Below are positions 1 through 9,600 of a DNA stretch of 64,000 nt, one piece after another. How positions within the stretch are numbered: the stretch's first letter is position 1; the number at the start of each line of letters is the position of its first letter. The stretch is taken from the NCBI RefSeq assembly GCF_009852415.1, contig NZ_WOXS01000002.1, positions 248,001-312,000 on the forward strand, given 5' to 3'. Made by a program: the position numbers and the translations under genes. Below the pieces are notes generated by a model. That model was not told the origin of the DNA and did no database searches. It saw only the letters and a program-made list of their open reading frames with translations. The DNA comes from Streptomyces sp. Tu 3180 (GTDB taxonomy: Bacteria; Actinomycetota; Actinomycetes; Streptomycetales; Streptomycetaceae).

Positions 1-270
1 CCTGAGAGGCGCCTTCAGTACGTCGGCCGCACCACCACCCTCGCCAAGGCGGCCGGTACGGCGGTCGCCGGGATGCTCCACCGGGCCCGGCCCGGGCATC
101 CGTGGACGGGGCTGGTCGTTCGCCACCGGGTGGGGCAGCAGGGAGACGCTGGACGTCACGCTGGTGGAGCCCGAACCGGTGGTGGAAATCGGCGTCGACG
201 TCGCCCACGACGCCTGCGGCCGCCGGCGGGACGCTGCACGCTGGCATCGGCCGCCCCCGACCTCTCCCCT
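1..270 (+). pseudogene. ATP-dependent DNA ligase, C-terminal remnant (frameshifted)
   Basis: Read across two frames, the first 270 bases give YVGRTTTLAKAAG, then HPWTGWSF, then GWGSRETLDVTLVEPEPVVE and ending near ARWHRPRPDLSPTDAP. I recognise this as the C-terminal oligonucleotide-binding end of streptomycete ATP-dependent DNA ligases. The frame changes near position 115 and again near 250, so no single reading frame covers it. The 5' end lies outside the window, so the fragment could belong to a ligase that is intact up to here. The two breaks make decay more likely than sequencing error. Family assignment is from memory of the motif, not from a search. Confidence 0.5.
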
Positions 271-280
271 ACCGACGCCC

Positions 281-442
281 CCGCTGGTCACCGGCGAACT
301 GACAGCGGCACGCGAGATTGGCCATGCCGTCGACGAGAAGCGCGCTCGGCAAATCCTGCGCGACCTCGCCGCGGACGGCATCCTCCAGCGCCTGGACACC
401 GATCGAGCTGTCTACCGCCCTGCTGACGGCCCGGAACAGTAG
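281..442 (+). CDS. Winged-helix-like C-terminal fragment, unrecognised
   Basis: The reading frame ending at 442 encodes a helix-rich tail (TAAREIGHAVDEKRARQIL, then DLAADGILQRLDTDRAVYR). It resembles the recognition part of a winged helix, where an Arg-rich helix is followed by a short hairpin. There is no separate start codon or ribosome binding site here. It may be the extension of a protein whose beginning is lost, joined by chance to the ligase remnant upstream. It ends 46 bases before the CTAG at which the IS cluster begins. I cannot name the parent family. Confidence 0.25.
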   Translation, partial: PLVTGELTAAREIGHAVDEKRARQILRDLAADGILQRLDTDRAVYRPADGPEQ

Positions 443-492
443 GTCAGCGGGAGGCCGCCCGCCCGGCGCCGGGCCAACCCTCGATGTCCTAG

Positions 493-1890
493 TACTGCAA
501 CGGTGTTTGTGTTGATTGCTGACCAGTTCAGGGACTGTGTCCGCGTCGCTTGTAGTGACTGACGCGGGCTTGGTGCTGGCGTCGTCGTCGCCAGGTCGAC
601 CAGTGCAGGATGTGATCGACCGGGGTGGGCCGGCGATTGGTGAGGCGGGTGATCAGGCGTCGGATCTCGGCGAGGCTGAGGTGGATGAGCTGGGAGGATC
701 CGTTTCTGCTTTCTCCGCATCCAGCTGGCGGGCGCGCAGGACGGTCAGGCAGGCGTGGGCGGCCATGGCCAGGGTCATGTGGCGGTGCCAGCCGGGATAA
801 CGGCGGACCTGGTAGTCGTCCAGGCCGCACTCCTGCTTCGCGCTCTGGAAGCACTCCTCGATCGCCCAGCGGCTGCCCGCGATGCGGATCAGCTCGTCCA
901 GGGTCGTGCCGGCCGGGCAGTAGGCGATGTAGTAGGAGATCTCCTCGGGGCGGCTGACGCTGCGGCGGGCCAGCACCCAGTGCCGGCGGTCCTCGCGGTG
1001 CCAGGGCCTCACCTCGACGCGGGCCCAGTCGTAGATCCGCCGGCCGTGGGCGCCCTCGCCGCAGGAACGGCGCTTCCACTTCTGCCGCGGCAGGCCGGGA
1101 AACAACTCGTGGACGGAGTGATCGATGGACCACCGGGTGACGACGGTGTCGTGGCGGGTGGTGGCCATGACGTGGAAGACGTCCGCCTGCTCCAGCTCGG
1201 AGCGCCAGCCCTTGGAGAAGCCGTAGGCGGCGTCCGCGGTCACCCACCGGAACGGGATGCGATCGGCGATCGCGCGGCGGACCATCGCCTTGGCCATGGC
1301 CACCTTGGTGGCGAAGGCCACCTCGTCGCCGATGCCGGCCCGCCGGCACCGTTCCCGGTCCTCCGTCCAGGACGTGGGCAGATACAACCGGCGGTCGATC
1401 AACGTCCTGCCGCGAGCGGTCGCATAGCCGAGGAAGACGCCGACCTGGCAGTTCTCCGTCCGCCCGGCCGCGCCGGAGTACTGCCGCTGGACCCCGGCCG
1501 AGCGCGTCCCCTTCTTCAGGAAGCCGGTGTCGTCCACGATCAGCACCGCGTCCTGGTCGCCGAGATGCTCGACGACGTAGTCCCGCACGTCGTCGAGGAC
1601 CTCATCGGCGTCCCACTCGATCCGGTTCAGCATCCGCTGGATACGGTCCGGACCCTCATGACCGGCCTCCTCCGCCAGCGTCCAGCCGTTCTTGCGCTGC
1701 AGCGGAGCGATCAGCCCCCGCATATAGGCCAGCGCCGACTCCCGCGGCTCCGACCTGCTGAACCGGTGCACGAACCGCTCATGCAGAGCATCCAGCTCAC
1801 CTGCCCACAACCTGACATCAGCAAGGTCCCCACCCATAACCACACCAACGACCCACCTGGCCAACAGTCACGGCAAGCACCGTTGCAGTA
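493..1890 (-). mobile_element. IS701-family insertion sequence, copy 1
   Basis: This 1398-bp element has terminal inverted repeats starting TACTGCAACGGTG and is flanked on both sides by CTAG (489-492 and 1891-1894), a 4-bp target duplication typical of the IS701 family. Its transposase is on the minus strand. A second copy of exactly the same length and with the same protein sequence lies at 2763-4160 in the opposite orientation. Both copies are probably recent and potentially active. Confidence 0.9.
653..1837 (-). CDS. IS701-family transposase (copy 1)
   Basis: This is a DDE transposase of about 394 residues acting on the ends of its own element. Visible motifs are the first catalytic Asp in LIVDDTGFLKKG, the second in WVTADAAYGFSKGW, and the C-terminal acidic region GSRWAIEECFQSAKQECGL, as expected for the IS701 branch of the IS4 superfamily. 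I chose the ATG at 1837 (MGGDLADVRLW). A TTG nine codons upstream would extend it into the terminal region. No frameshift or stop interrupts the frame. The protein is identical to that of the copy at 2816-4000, so the two elements should cross-mobilise. Confidence 0.9.
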   Translation of the reverse strand: MGGDLADVRLWAGELDALHERFVHRFSRSEPRESALAYMRGLIAPLQRKNGWTLAEEAGHEGPDRIQRMLNRIEWDADEVLDDVRDYVVEHLGDQDAVLIVDDTGFLKKGTRSAGVQRQYSGAAGRTENCQVGVFLGYATARGRTLIDRRLYLPTSWTEDRERCRRAGIGDEVAFATKVAMAKAMVRRAIADRIPFRWVTADAAYGFSKGWRSELEQADVFHVMATTRHDTVVTRWSIDHSVHELFPGLPRQKWKRRSCGEGAHGRRIYDWARVEVRPWHREDRRHWVLARRSVSRPEEISYYIAYCPAGTTLDELIRIAGSRWAIEECFQSAKQECGLDDYQVRRYPGWHRHMTLAMAAHACLTVLRARQLDAEKAETDPPSSSTSASPRSDA

Positions 1891-1893
1891 CTA

Positions 1894-2759
1894 GGGAACG
1901 TCTTGCCGATCATGTGTCGAGCCAGATGAGTGTGCTGGCCAGGGTGATCGCGGCGCGGTAGCGGCCGGGTTGTTTGTCGTAGCGGGTGGCGATGCCGCGC
2001 CACTGCTTGAGGCGGTGGAAGCAGCGTTCGACGACGTTACGACGCCGGTGGACGGCCCTGTCGAAGCCGCAGGGCCGTTCGCGGCGTCGTGCCCGGCCTG
2101 CGAGTTGGTCGACGCGCTCGGGGATGGTCGCTTTGATTCCTCGTCTGCGCAGGTAGGCGCGGAAGGTGCGGGCTGAGTAGCCCTTGTCGGCCACGACTCG
2201 TTCGGGCCGTCGACGGGGGCGTCCCGGCCCGGGCCCGGCAACGCGGATGGCGTCGATGACGGCCTCGGCCTGGGTGCGGTCGTTGCGGGTGCCGGCCGTG
2301 ACGACAAAGGCCAGCGGCCGTCCCCGTCCGTCGCAGGCGAGGTGGATTTTGCTGGTCAGCCCGCCGCGGGAGCGTCCGAGTCCTCGTTCCTCGAGCCCCC
2401 TTTGGCGGCGGTGTGCTGGTGGGCCCGCACGATCGTGGAGTCCAGTGCGACCAACCAGTCCACCTCGGCCTGGCCCTGGGCCGCAGCCAGGAGCCTGTCG
2501 AAGGTGCCGTCGGCGGCCCAGCGGGCGAAGCGCCCGTGAACGGTCTGCCAGGGTCCGAACCGCTCGGGCAGGTCCCTCCAGGGCACACCGGTGCGGAACT
2601 TGAACACGATGCCTTCCAGCACCTGGCGGTGATCGCGCCACCTGCCCCGGGCACGGCCCGCCGGCGGCAGTAACGGCTCGATCACCACCCACGCGGCCTC
2701 AGATATCTCCCCATCCCTCACGATCAGTCCAACGATCGGATGATCGGAAAGACACTCCC
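1894..2759 (-). mobile_element. IS5-family insertion sequence between the two IS701 copies
   Basis: This 866-bp element has imperfect terminal repeats (GGGAACGTCTTGCCGAT at the left, the reverse complement of its right end reading GGGAGTGTCTTTCCGAT). It is flanked by TA on both sides (1892-1893 and 2760-2761). The TA pairs are the centres of the two CTAG sites into which the IS701 copies inserted. The simplest history is that this element landed first in a chromosomal CTAG. Confidence 0.85.
1910..2721 (-). CDS. IS5-family transposase, two overlapping frames
   Basis: The N-terminal frame starts at 2721 (MRDGEISEAAWVVIEPLLPP) and carries the first catalytic Asp in VALDSTIVRAHQH. The second frame carries the rest: SRGGLTSKIHLACDGRG, the second Asp region VADKGYSARTF, and the C-terminal Glu in NVVERCFHRLKQWRGI, ending at 1910. 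The frames overlap near AAKGG around 2395, the usual place for programmed -1 frameshifting in this IS group. The two-frame layout is therefore probably functional rather than decay. The element is nested between two IS701 copies. Confidence 0.8.
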
Positions 2760-2762
2760 TAG

Positions 2763-4160
2763 TACTGCAACGGTGCTTGCCGTGACTGTTGGCCAGGTGG
2801 GTCGTTGGTGTGGTTATGGGTGGGGACCTTGCTGATGTCAGGTTGTGGGCAGGTGAGCTGGATGCTCTGCATGAGCGGTTCGTGCACCGGTTCAGCAGGT
2901 CGGAGCCGCGGGAGTCGGCGCTGGCCTATATGCGGGGGCTGATCGCTCCGCTGCAGCGCAAGAACGGCTGGACGCTGGCGGAGGAGGCCGGTCATGAGGG
3001 TCCGGACCGTATCCAGCGGATGCTGAACCGGATCGAGTGGGACGCCGATGAGGTCCTCGACGACGTGCGGGACTACGTCGTCGAGCATCTCGGCGACCAG
3101 GACGCGGTGCTGATCGTGGACGACACCGGCTTCCTGAAGAAGGGGACGCGCTCGGCCGGGGTCCAGCGGCAGTACTCCGGCGCGGCCGGGCGGACGGAGA
3201 ACTGCCAGGTCGGCGTCTTCCTCGGCTATGCGACCGCTCGCGGCAGGACGTTGATCGACCGCCGGTTGTATCTGCCCACGTCCTGGACGGAGGACCGGGA
3301 ACGGTGCCGGCGGGCCGGCATCGGCGACGAGGTGGCCTTCGCCACCAAGGTGGCCATGGCCAAGGCGATGGTCCGCCGCGCGATCGCCGATCGCATCCCG
3401 TTCCGGTGGGTGACCGCGGACGCCGCCTACGGCTTCTCCAAGGGCTGGCGCTCCGAGCTGGAGCAGGCGGACGTCTTCCACGTCATGGCCACCACCCGCC
3501 ACGACACCGTCGTCACCCGGTGGTCCATCGATCACTCCGTCCACGAGTTGTTTCCCGGCCTGCCGCGGCAGAAGTGGAAGCGCCGTTCCTGCGGCGAGGG
3601 CGCCCACGGCCGGCGGATCTACGACTGGGCCCGCGTCGAGGTGAGGCCCTGGCACCGCGAGGACCGCCGGCACTGGGTGCTGGCCCGCCGCAGCGTCAGC
3701 CGCCCCGAGGAGATCTCCTACTACATCGCCTACTGCCCGGCCGGCACGACCCTGGACGAGCTGATCCGCATCGCGGGCAGCCGCTGGGCGATCGAGGAGT
3801 GCTTCCAGAGCGCGAAGCAGGAGTGCGGCCTGGACGACTACCAGGTCCGCCGTTATCCCGGCTGGCACCGCCACATGACCCTGGCCATGGCCGCCCACGC
3901 CTGCCTGACCGTCCTGCGCGCCCGCCAGCTGGATGCGGAGAAAGCAGAAACGGATCCTCCCAGCTCATCCACCTCAGCCTCGCCGAGATCCGACGCCTGA
4001 TCACCCGCCTCACCAATCGCCGGCCCACCCCGGTCGATCACATCCTGCACTGGTCGACCTGGCGACGACGACGCCAGCACCAAGCCCGCGTCAGTCACTA
4101 CAAGCGACGCGGACACAGTCCCTGAACTGGTCAGCAATCAACACAAACACCGTTGCAGTA
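2763..4160 (+). mobile_element. IS701-family insertion sequence, copy 2
   Basis: This 1398-bp element has the same ends as the copy at 493-1890 but inverted. It is flanked by its own CTAG duplication (2759-2762 and 4161-4164). Having its own duplication means it inserted independently of copy 1 and was not carried as one half of a composite transposon. Confidence 0.9.
2816..4000 (+). CDS. IS701-family transposase (copy 2)
   Basis: The protein is identical to that at 653-1837, with the same DDE motifs (LIVDDTGF, VTADAAYGF, AIEECFQSAKQE) and the same ATG start choice. It is transcribed toward the helicase fragment that ends at 4161 on the opposite strand, so the two are convergent across the CTAG junction. 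Sequence identity between copies this close makes the segment 493-4160 a large imperfect inverted repeat, prone to inversion of the central IS5 element. Confidence 0.9.
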   Translation: MGGDLADVRLWAGELDALHERFVHRFSRSEPRESALAYMRGLIAPLQRKNGWTLAEEAGHEGPDRIQRMLNRIEWDADEVLDDVRDYVVEHLGDQDAVLIVDDTGFLKKGTRSAGVQRQYSGAAGRTENCQVGVFLGYATARGRTLIDRRLYLPTSWTEDRERCRRAGIGDEVAFATKVAMAKAMVRRAIADRIPFRWVTADAAYGFSKGWRSELEQADVFHVMATTRHDTVVTRWSIDHSVHELFPGLPRQKWKRRSCGEGAHGRRIYDWARVEVRPWHREDRRHWVLARRSVSRPEEISYYIAYCPAGTTLDELIRIAGSRWAIEECFQSAKQECGLDDYQVRRYPGWHRHMTLAMAAHACLTVLRARQLDAEKAETDPPSSSTSASPRSDA

Positions 4161-5790
4161 CTAGAGGCTGGCCATGGCCAAGGTGGTGACCAGCTGCCCA
4201 GCGTCTAGGTGGTGGGTGAGGTCGAGACCGCTGTCGAGCATGATGAGGACAGCGTGATGCCGGGCGGCGGGGATGGCTGCGATCTGGTCTCCGTCGCGGT
4301 TGACCCTGATGGTCGCTGGCTTCTTGCCTGGGTGGGTCAGGGTGACCGGCCCGTCTCCGGTGCCCGGGCCTACCCGTGCAAGAGGGACAGTCACGGGACG
4401 GCCCCGCAGCAGTTCGTTGAGCGGGTTGGCCGGCTTGCTCACGTAGTCGAGGAGGTCCTCGACCTCGTACGTGTTGGCCTGGTACGCCGTGACCCAGCCG
4501 TCGATCTGCTGATCGGCGAGCCAGGTGCGGAGCTCGCCGGAACTGATGCGGGCATCTGTCGCGGCGCGGCCGGTCTGATGGGCCAGGCGGCGTGAGGTGA
4601 TGCCGGAGGTGAGCAGGGTGACCGTCTGCTCGGTATCGACGCCGTGCCGGATGTGCCAGGCCGTGTGTGCGAACAGGCGGGGCGTGGTGGGGGTAAGCAA
4701 GGGGTGGGTGTTGACGAGGTCGGCCAAGGCGCCGACTGTCCAGCTGATCGCGTGCTCGAAGACCTTGCTGATGCTGTGCACGGCCTGCTCCAGCGGCCGC
4801 GGATCGGACGGCTCACTGCCGGGCATCCAGGTGCGGGCCGGTTCCGGGATGGAGGTGCCGGAGATCCAGTCCCGGATCGCGCCGCTGATCGGCACGTCGG
4901 CAGCGAAGCCCCCGTTGCGTGTCCCGGTGAACTTCCAGCACTCGAAGGTCTCGGGCATCACCAGAAGGCTCTCGAAGACGTCTTGCTCGGATAGGAAGCT
5001 CAGGGTCTGATCCAGCGGCCATTCGGGCGGTCCGAAGAAGACGCTGACCTCGTCCAGGGTGTCTGCGGGGACCGCTTGGGCGGCCAGCTGCTCCGCGAGG
5101 CGTTGGGCGATGCTGTCGAGGAAGCGTGCGGATCCGATGCTGGTGCCGGTGCCGGCCCAGCGGCGTGCGGAGCCGGGGTCGGTGGTGTCGTAGACCGTGG
5201 CGACCTTTTCCGCGAGCGCCATCCAGCGGGCCGGGACCGACTCGTTATCGGCCTGTGCCATCGCGAGCAGTGATCGCGCCGGGTCCAGCCGGTCGCCGGG
5301 TGCGTGGAGGGTCTCGGTATGGGTCTGCAGGACGAGCCACATGAAGGCGGCGAAGTCGGCCGCGGCAGTCCCCAACACGCCGAACAGGTTGTCGGGGGAG
5401 TGCTGCAGCTGCCGCTCAGCAAGTGCCAGGGCCCACAGCGCTTCGTCGCTGAGCAGTTCGGAAGTGACGGTGAGCTGCTCGGTGTCGGGGGTGAGTGTCT
5501 CGAACTCCGCTGGCCGGGGCGGGTAGGGGCGGGTGAGGATGACCCACCCCTCGCTCTCACGCCCAGCCCGGCCGGCCCGGCCGGTGGCGTTCAACAACTC
5601 CGCGGGGTTGAGGCTGCGCTGATTCCCGCGTGTGTGATCACCCTCGACCGTGTGACTGACGATGACAGTGTGTACCGGAAGGTTGACGCCGTCGGTGAGG
5701 GTGGTGGTGCTGGCGATGGCCCGGCTGGTGGTCGAGGTTACGTCGACGCGGCCGACGGTAGATGCAGCATGCGCGTGCCCCGGTTCGATG
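4161..5790 (-). pseudogene. DEAD/DEAH-box helicase, C-terminal fragment
   Basis: The minus-strand frame contains helicase motif V (ASTTTLTDGVNLPVHTVIVS) and motif VI (LLNATGRAGRAGRES), followed by about 450 residues of helical C-terminal region with no recognised domain. The ATPase half with Walker A and DEAH is missing: upstream of about 5790 the sequence no longer matches a helicase and frames change. The longest start-like codon lies just before motif VI, so any product would lack motifs I to V and be inactive as a helicase. The stop codon is the TAG inside the CTAG at 4161-4164, so the IS insertion did not change the C-terminus. It lies back to back with the protease/STAND locus and may be a worn-out part of the same defence cassette (inference). 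Confidence 0.6.
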
Positions 5791-6248
5791 CGGCGGCGTG
5801 TCCGGCGCGAGGCACGGATGCCTTGCCGGTACGCAATGCGCTGCGTGCCGCCCCGATTCTCCGGCCGTCCTTTTCTGTGTTCCGGAGCGGCGCAGGGGAT
5901 GTGCAGAGGGAGATGTCGAGCTGTCGACGAGGTGGGTGAACCAGCATGGTGAGCTGCGACTGCGGCCTCAGGGTCGGTGACGCGGGTGGAGTTGTCGGCG
6001 GGGTGTCGACTGGGTTGCCGGTCAGGATGTCGGCCCGTTTTGCAGGGAGTTGGCTGATTCGGCCTTTGGGACGCGGTTGCGCTGAGTTCGTCCGGCGGGG
6101 ACAGGCGTTGACGATGGTTTTGAACCTGTATGTCGTCGGCTCAGGGGGGTGGAGTCACCGGGGCAAGGGTTTGGCTGCGGGAAGCGGGGTGGGGATTCTA
6201 CGGTATTCGCATCGATATGACGGACAGTCATGGAAGGGGGCGGGTTTG
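5791..6248. other. Region without a recognised gene
   Basis: Between the helicase remnant and the trypsin-associated pair there is no reading frame with recognisable motifs on either strand. The part nearest the helicase (5791-5950) is probably its scrambled 5' portion. The last 100 bases before 6249 are AT-richer than their surroundings and are the likely promoter area for the pair. Confidence 0.4.
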
Positions 6249-6581
6249 ATGGACATTCCACTGGTGAAGGCGGTCGCCGCGGTGCGGGACGAGCTGATCG
6301 CGGCTGCGGCGGCTGCCGGGGAGCATCCGGAGGTGGTGTTCGCGGTGGGACCGGTGGAGATGGAGTTCGAGGTCGAGGTCCGCGCGGACGCGAACGCCAA
6401 GGCCGGGTTCCGGCTGTGGGCGGTGGGGGCGGAGACCCAGGCGGGCGTCTCGCGTGGGCGCACCCATCGGGTGTCGTTCACGCTCACTCCCCGTGGTGCG
6501 GACGGTGGGGACCTCCTCGTGAGCGGGAACTCCGGTCGGCCGTCCGGGCCCGGAAACACTGCAGGGCGTATCGCGGACTGA
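6249..6581 (+). CDS. Trypsin-co-occurring domain 2 (Trypco2-like) small protein
   Basis: This 110-residue protein has no signal peptide. Its N-terminal helix (VKAVAAVRDELIAAAAAAG) is followed by beta strands: EVVFAVGPVEMEFEVEVRAD, FRLWAVG, RTHRVSFTLTPRG. The pattern of one helix plus a strand reading VGPVEMEFEVEV and a last strand ending in TLTP matches what I know of the Trypco2 family, small proteins found next to trypsin-like protease/NTPase conflict genes. The ATG at 6249 follows a purine-rich GGAAGGGGGCGGG. The next gene, a trypsin/STAND/TPR protein, starts 86 bases downstream on the same strand, which supports the assignment. The role is probably as adaptor or regulator of the protease (inference). 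Confidence 0.65.
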   Translation: MDIPLVKAVAAVRDELIAAAAAAGEHPEVVFAVGPVEMEFEVEVRADANAKAGFRLWAVGAETQAGVSRGRTHRVSFTLTPRGADGGDLLVSGNSGRPSGPGNTAGRIAD

Positions 6582-6667
6582 GCCGTCTCTTGAGGTCGGC
6601 GTTGCTGGTCTTGACCGGGTGGGCTCGCCGGGCGGGCGTGTGGGTTGGCTGTTTGAAAGGGCGCGGG

Positions 6668-9600
6668 GTGGAGCGGTCACGGGTGGTAGGGGTGGCAGGG
6701 CCGGGTGGTCCGGGTTCGGGGTATGCGGTGGGTGGGCGGCTGGTGCTGACCTCCGCCCACGTCGTCACCGTCCCGGAGCAGGAGGCTGTGGCGCCGGTGG
6801 GCCGGCGGGTGGAGGTGTTCCATCCCGGGGGCGATCACGTCCTGAACGGGGTGGTGGTGTGGTGCGGCACGGCGGGTGGCCGGGACGACGCCGCGCTGGT
6901 CCTGGTCGAGGACGATCCCCGGTGGGGCGCTCCGGTCGCTGCTGTGCGCTGGGGTCGTATGGTCACCGACCGGCCGGGTGCCGGGTGTGAGACCTGGGGG
7001 GTTCCGGATGTGGCGCAGCGTGAGGGTCGGGCGGTGGAGGCGGTCCAGCTGCGCGGTGAGGTGAACCCGGGCAGCGGGATCATCCACAACCAGTACGTGA
7101 TGGACCTGCTCCAGCATCCTCCGCAGTGGTCGAAGCCCGGTACCTCGCCGTGGGGCGGGCTGTCGGGCGCGGGCGTCGCCTGCGGGCGTCTGCTGACCGG
7201 GGTGGTGGCCTCCGACAGGGCCCACTCCGGCAGCGGGCAGCTGAACGTCGTCCCGGCCTATGTCCTGCATCACGATACGGCCTTTCGTGCGGCCCTGGCC
7301 GCGCACGGCGCCCCCGCGGCGGGCCTGGAGGCCATCGAGCTGCAGCACCTGGCCGACCCCGCCACCGGCCCGGGCCGCCGCAACAATGTGGTGGCTTCGC
7401 CGGCCGCGCTGCTGCAGGCCGCACGGCAGACCGTCCCCTTCCACGGACGCGAACAGCTCCTCGACGACCTCAAGGCCTGGTGCGGCAGGAGCGGGTTCGG
7501 GGCGTGGCTGCTGCACGGGCCCGGCGGGCAGGGCAAGACCCGCCTCGCCCACCAGCTGGCCGCCCTGCTGGCCGCCGACCGGTGGGCCGTGCTGTGGCCG
7601 AAACCAGACGCTCCCGCGGCCGATTTGCGTGAGGTCGGGCATGCGGTGAAGCCGCTGCTGGTCGTCCTCGACTACGCCGAGACCCGCACCCAGCAGCTGG
7701 CCGCCCTGGTCGAGGCCGCCGCCGACCATCCCGGTACCACCCCGCTGAAACTCCTGCTGCTGGCACGCACCGACGGGGACTGGTGGCGCCAGGCCACCAC
7801 CGCCACCAGCCTCGCCCAGGACTACCTCGAACACGCCCCCTCCCGCCGACTGGAAGCACTGGAGGAGGACGTCGAGGCCCGCCCTGGTGCGTACCGCGCG
7901 GCGGTCCGTGCCTTCGCCGCAGCCCTCCCGCAGGTCGAAGGACTGGCCGACCGTGACTGGCCGGGCATCGCGGAAAACCTGCCACTACCCCAGCACCTGC
8001 ACCAGAACGCCTACGGCAACGCCCTCACCCTCCACATGACCGCCCTCGCCGACCTCCTCGACACCCCCGGTCCCGGACCCGAGACCGGGGCCGGGGCCGC
8101 TACAGACGACCCGACCGGTTTAGGCAGCCCGAGCAGGAATGACCCCCACCACACCACAGACAACCCGGATATATCGAACAGTTCAGCTATCCCGGCTGGT
8201 TCGAACGGGGACGGTCCCCGCCGTGCCGCGGGCGGCACGGGGCGGGGGGAGGCGGAAGGGGTGGAGGACCGGCTGCTCGGACACGAGCGCCGCTACTGGC
8301 ACCGCAGCGCCGCCGCCCGCAACCTCACCCCAGCCCTGTCCACCGCCACGCTCGAGACGGCGCTGGCCGCCGCCCACCTGACCGCTGCCACCGACCGTGA
8401 ACAGGCAGACCAATTGTGGCAGCGTCTGCCCGCGCTGGCCGATCAGTCCCGTAACAACCGTGACACCGTCACCGCCTGGCTCGCCAGCCTCTACCCCCCA
8501 ACCGGCCCGCAGCCCTGGGGCACCCTCCAGCCCGACCGCCTCGCCGAACGCCACATCGGCCACACCCTCAACACCGACCCGGCCCTCGCCGATCACCTCC
8601 TCAACGGCGCCGACGACACCCAGGTCGAGCAGTTCCTGACCGTCTACAGCCGCGCCGCCGCCCACCCCGTCTTCCACCACCACCTCGACACCCACCTCAC
8701 CAACCTCTGTGTCCGCCACTACCGCCAACTGGCCCGCCAGATCATCACCACCGCCATCCGCACCGACCACCCCACCCCCCTCACCACAGCCCTGACCACC
8801 ATCACCACCAACCCCACCACCCCACGGACGACCTCACCACCCTCTCCGGGCTGCTCCCTGAGCACAGCCGGCGCCTTGAACAGGAAGCCGTCCGCCTCGC
8901 CCAGACCCTCACCGACCGCCACCGCGCTCTTGCCGAGACCGACCCCGACGCCTACCTCCCCGGCCTCGCTGACTCCCTGAACAACCTCTCCAACCGGCTG
9001 AGCGAGGTCGGGCGCCGAGAAGAAGCCCTGACCACAATCCAAGAAGCCGTCGACATCCACCGCACCCTCACCGATACCGATCCCGACGCCCACCTCCCCC
9101 ACCTCGCCGGCTTTCTGAACAACCTTTCCAACCGACTGGGCGAGGTCGGACGCCGAGAAGAAGGCCTGGCCGCGATCCAAGAAGCCACCCGTCACTACCG
9201 CACCCTCGCTGACGCCAACCCCGACGCCCACCTCCCCCACCTCGCCATCGTCCTCAACAACCTCTCCATCCGACTGGGCGAGGTCGGACGCCGAGAAGAA
9301 GCCCTGACCGCGATCCAAGAAGCCACCCGTCACTACCGCACCCTCGCTGACGCCAACCCCGACGCCCACCTCCCCCACCTCGCCGCCGCCCTCAACAACC
9401 TCTCCATTGACCTTGTTGAGGCAGGGCGCCGAGAAGAAGCCCTGACCGCGATCCAAGAAGCCACCCGTCACTACCGCACGCTGGCCGACGCCAACCCCGA
9501 TGCCTACCTTCCCGACCTCGGCATGTCCCTGAACAACCTGTCCGGCCAGTTGGGAGAAGCAGGACGCCGGGAAGAAAGCCTGGAGGCAGTCCAAAAGGCC

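Noticed and set aside
755..1894. Long plus-strand frame opposite the IS701 transposase
   Set aside because: It is exactly mirrored at the second copy and lacks any domain, so it is the antisense shadow of the transposase.
489..4164. Composite transposon made of two IS701 copies carrying cargo
   Set aside because: Each copy has its own CTAG duplication and the only cargo is another IS, so independent insertions explain it better.
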